From Bactrocera neohumeralis (taxonomy: Eukaryota; Arthropoda; Insecta; Diptera; Tephritidae): a stretch of DNA of 64,000 nucleotides. Below, in pieces: positions 60,936 to 64,000 of this stretch (positions within the stretch are counted from its first letter, which is position 1; every line of letters starts with the position of its first letter). The stretch covers positions 29,508,089 through 29,572,088 of the forward strand of contig NC_065922.1 of NCBI RefSeq assembly GCF_024586455.1. Direction: 5' to 3'. Made by a program: the position numbers and the translations under genes. The notes beneath the pieces were generated by a model. The model did not search any database and was not told the origin of the DNA. It worked only from the letters and a program-made list of their open reading frames with translations.

Positions 60936-61349
60936 AGGTTAAGTATTTACTAACCGGTGCTGTTGAAACTGGCCTTATTGCCAATTTTATCGATAAGAAT
61001 CGCTAGCAAATTAATTATAACTGATGAATTTCTATGAAATGTGAAAGTGATCAACCATCTTATTTATAATCATAATTCTAGAACTGGCTGAGATTTCATT
61101 GTTTTCTTGTCTTTTATTGCTGAAATATTGTCTTGGCTAAGGCAAGTCAACTGGCAGATTTTGTGCTTTCGTAAGGCCATTCAAATCCGATAAGCATAGC
61201 AAGACGCCCTGTGAGCTTCTTTCTGCTTTTCTTTTAGTTTTTAAAACTATGCTCTCTTTTTTATTCCCTGATTTCTGTGCGCCAGGTGCAATAATCTCAA
61301 CTTGAGCAAATTGAAACTTGCGACTGACTAGCCTTCGAATGTCCAGAGT
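60936..61349. other. no gene seen
   Basis: AT-rich and unassigned. Confidence 0.35.
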
Positions 61350-61480
61350 ATGTTGTTGTTTTTTTTTTTAATCAGCATAACTCTGTCAATTCTTAACCGA
61401 TTCCGATGAATTTGCCGTCATATTAAAAGGTATAAATTTGGCGCTTTATGCCAAACACATATTTTTTTCGTCGATTTTTA
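61350..61480. mobile_element. fragment of the 44520-45357 inverted-repeat family
   Basis: AATCAGCATAACTCTGTCAATTCTTAACCGATTCCGATGAATTT...AAAGGTATAAATTTGGCGC matches the reverse complement of about 44500-44585. Only one arm tip is present. Confidence 0.65.
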
Positions 61481-61719
61481 TAAAGTTAGCTTGAAATTAT
61501 TTGCAGTTTATTCTTGGCACTACAAAATTCATTTATATTGCTTTTTAATTTTGTACACTTCGTTTAATTCTTAATTGTTTTTCAATTTAACATTTTAAGA
61601 AATTTTACTCTTTTTAGGTACACATAAGCCCCGATTTGAAGCACCATGCTGCCCGATGTCATATTTCTCGTCAATTCTTCCGCTCATTTGCGGATTGATA
61701 GGCTTCGTGTATGAATTTG

Positions 61720-62480
61720 ACAGCTGTCGGAGTATTAGTTTCTGAATTATATCATTTTGAGTGAAGCAGACTTTATTGTTGTGAAAAAAATTGATAAAAA
61801 AGTATTTCGCGTGTTGATAAATTATTGCTTTTTGAAGAAAAAACACAGTTGAAGCAAAAAGTGGTGAGTATTTCCGCACACTGCCCCAGGAAAATCAACT
61901 ATTAAGGACAGTTTAGACATGGTGAAATGAGCACCGAGAACGATGCCTAAAGGAGGGGCGAAAAAAAGAGTCCACAAATTACTTATGGATGACTGTAGAA
62001 TGAAGCGGTTCGAGATAGAAGGCACTCTGATGATATCAAATGAATGTGTACATCATATCATTCACGATAGTTGGGTATGAGAAAGATCTGTGCAAAGAGA
62101 ATGCCCTGCGAGCTTACTTTTGACCAAAAACAAGAGGTTCGGAGTAGTGTTTCGAGATATACAAACGTAGTAAATTGGAGTTTTTGCGTCGATTACGTGA
62201 CGATGGTTAAAACATTACTCCATCGTTCTACTTCGATGGCTCCAATAGTCAATGATTTGCGTGGACTACACACCATGAATCCGCTCTAAAGCGTTGAAAA
62301 CGCAATAGTCGGCTGGCAAGATTATGGCGTCTGTATTTTGGGATGCTCTTGGGTAATTTTTATTCACTACCTTGGAAAAAGAAGGACCATCAATAGCGAC
62401 TACACATAGTGTTATTTGGTGCTTCCGTATCCACCGTATTCCCCAGATCTGGCCTGCAGCGACTAGATTGAAGATTTCAT
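61720..62480 (+). mobile_element. mariner pseudogene (GKNAVEAKA type), copy 2
   Basis: Shares with 51300-52340 the ACAGTTGAAGCAAAAAG start, RKICAKRMPCELTFDQKQ, CGCAATAGTCGGCTGGCAAGATTATGGCGT and TGTATTTTGGGATGC...ACCTTGGAAAAAG blocks. PYPPYSPDLACSD keeps the third Asp; the first-Asp motif has changed to VTMVKTLLH. Extensive stops. Confidence 0.8.
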
Positions 62481-64000
62481 TTATAACAAAGGTAAGTCTA
62501 GTAGCACTGAGCGACTGTCATAAAATATAAGTCTTTTATTTACAGATGTATTCATGATTTTTAGTGATGCTGCAATTGCAATTTCATGCCCAGAATTTCG
62601 CAGAGAAGATGACTACTTCGTTCTCCCGCCCAAAGTTGGGATACTAGTCTACTTCAGAGTGCTTTTAAATATTTTCCCTTTCTCGCCTGCCAGTTTTTGT
62701 CTTTTTAATTATCTACTGGAAGGAAGTAAGGAGGAATCGTTAGAAGTTTCTGCCAACGTCTAGGCAGTAAGAGCTAAACCTCTGAAGTTGTGTAAGTGAG
62801 AAGATGCGATCAACGGAATCTGATATACTTTCATAAAGTAAAATTGTATATGGTATTAAGCGATTTTTTGGAGGTAATTAATCAGCACGTGCAGAGTTTG
62901 GCTCCTAAATTTTCTAAATGTAAATTAATTTTAAATATAAGATTTAACCTTGTATTTAAATTTTCAGTAAAGATAATCATATTTAATATCGCACAAATAT
63001 TTAAATAACAAGCACAAGGACAGCAGTCGACACGACAACCATTAATATTCAAAACAATCTTATTTGTATAACGAATTTGAGAAGACGCTCAACAATTTGT
63101 TTTCTACTTATTTGTCGGGGTTATACTCATTTAGGCGGCTTTAAAAATCGCTTTGCGTAAATAAACTCAGCGCCGATATGTGCGGAGAAATGTGGCTCTG
63201 TTGGAGCACACGAGCAAGAGATTACACGCATGCATGCTCAAATGCACACACACACGTACATTTATATATATGTACATTCATAGTAGTATATGACGGAGAA
63301 GATGGATCTTTGCCGACGCGCAGATATTTGCCTTGGGGTTTTGGTAAAGCAAAGAAAATCCACCAAAATACTTAACAGATTTGCTGATATGGCAGCGTAA
63401 TGCTTGTAAATGCAAAAACATTGCACATGCACACACACATATGTATGTAGGCACACGCCAAAATATAACGGCAACGCTTATATACTGATATGCTTATATG
63501 CTAATGTGTGTGTGCGAGTGTTTGGGCATTTTTTATGCGAGTTTTTCATGTTTACATGCTTTTAAATACACCCGTGACGCATTATTTAGATGACAGCGAA
63601 AAACAACCAAAAACCTGGCAATATATCATATTTCCGTTGTGTCGAACATACCTATATAAGTGGGTATTTGTGTGTAGTGAGTACTTGGTTGCATGGGAAT
63701 GTGTGCTGTTGCCACAAATGAGGGCGTTTCACCCATATTAGCGCATAGTGAATGTATTACGTAATCTTTTTGCACATATTTCATAGACAGTTTGGTATTT
63801 AAGCAATGCAGAAAAAAAAAAAAAATACTTAGGCACAGGATAAAAGCGAAACAATTATTTTCAGACCTGTCGCAACATATTTCAAATTTTCTGCTGAAAT
63901 TCGACAAAGATCGTGGTTTATTTTATACGTATGCATGTATGTGTGTGTGTGTGTAAACTCATATCAAATATATTGTGATGAAAGGAAATTTAAATCGTCG
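62481..64000. other. no gene supported; single-copy-looking CA-rich sequence from about 63000
   Basis: 62481-63000 is AT-rich. 63000-64000 is GC-richer with CA/GT runs (63246-63256, 63429-63440, 63936-63954). No domain-bearing frame. The window ends here, so a larger feature could continue beyond it. Confidence 0.3.

Overview
The window looks like nuclear DNA from a higher dipteran, probably a tephritid fruit fly (Bactrocera/Ceratitis type). It is AT-rich, CA- and CAA-repeat-rich and intron-bearing, and it is littered with decayed mariner, LINE and short non-autonomous elements. The assignment to Tephritidae is an inference from repeat style and from the one gene; nothing here fixes the species. 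Positions 1586-1685 are an assembly gap of 100 N.

One protein-coding gene can be supported: a Kekkon-family (LRR plus Ig) single-pass membrane receptor on the + strand. Its large exon is 34843-37526. The hydrophobic signal peptide is already running when that exon opens, so the true start lies in an upstream exon. A matching exon is present at 30759-30792 (ATG, 11 codons, AG|GTGAGT donor, phase 1). Joining it across a 4,050-nt intron gives a 905-residue protein with a complete signal peptide. The exon carrying the start codon probably begins near 29068 as a long CAA-rich leader that contains a 147-codon upstream ORF. Earlier non-coding exons and the promoter were not identified, and the 3' end is not defined.

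The rest is mostly transposon remains, nested in places. Left part (1-29 kb): hexanucleotide arrays, a pogo-type element without its catalytic core, LINE 3' fragments, a rosa-like mariner, a Mos1-like mariner, two copies of a TIR element, a higher-order AT-rich tandem repeat, and many copies of two short-element families with shared end architecture. Kekkon intron: a LINE split inside its RNase H codons by a 901-bp internally deleted mariner that keeps both terminal repeats and a TA duplication. Right part (38-64 kb): more LINE and mariner pieces, two copies of a Tc1/mariner-superfamily DDE transposase, a ~240-bp-armed inverted repeat built from a recurring module, minisatellites, and a ~120-bp satellite interrupted by a short element.

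Between these are single-copy-looking islands, often with CA runs (about 6.6-7.1, 20.3-21.5, 24.5-25.4, 49.5-50.9, 54.7-55.5, 58.2-59.2 and 63.0-64.0 kb). They may hold regulatory DNA or non-coding exons, but I see no convincing gene there. No tRNA, rRNA or CRISPR was recognised. I did not find a clearly new biological system; the most unusual items are the modular inverted repeat, the shared architecture of the short elements, and the nested insertion in the receptor intron.
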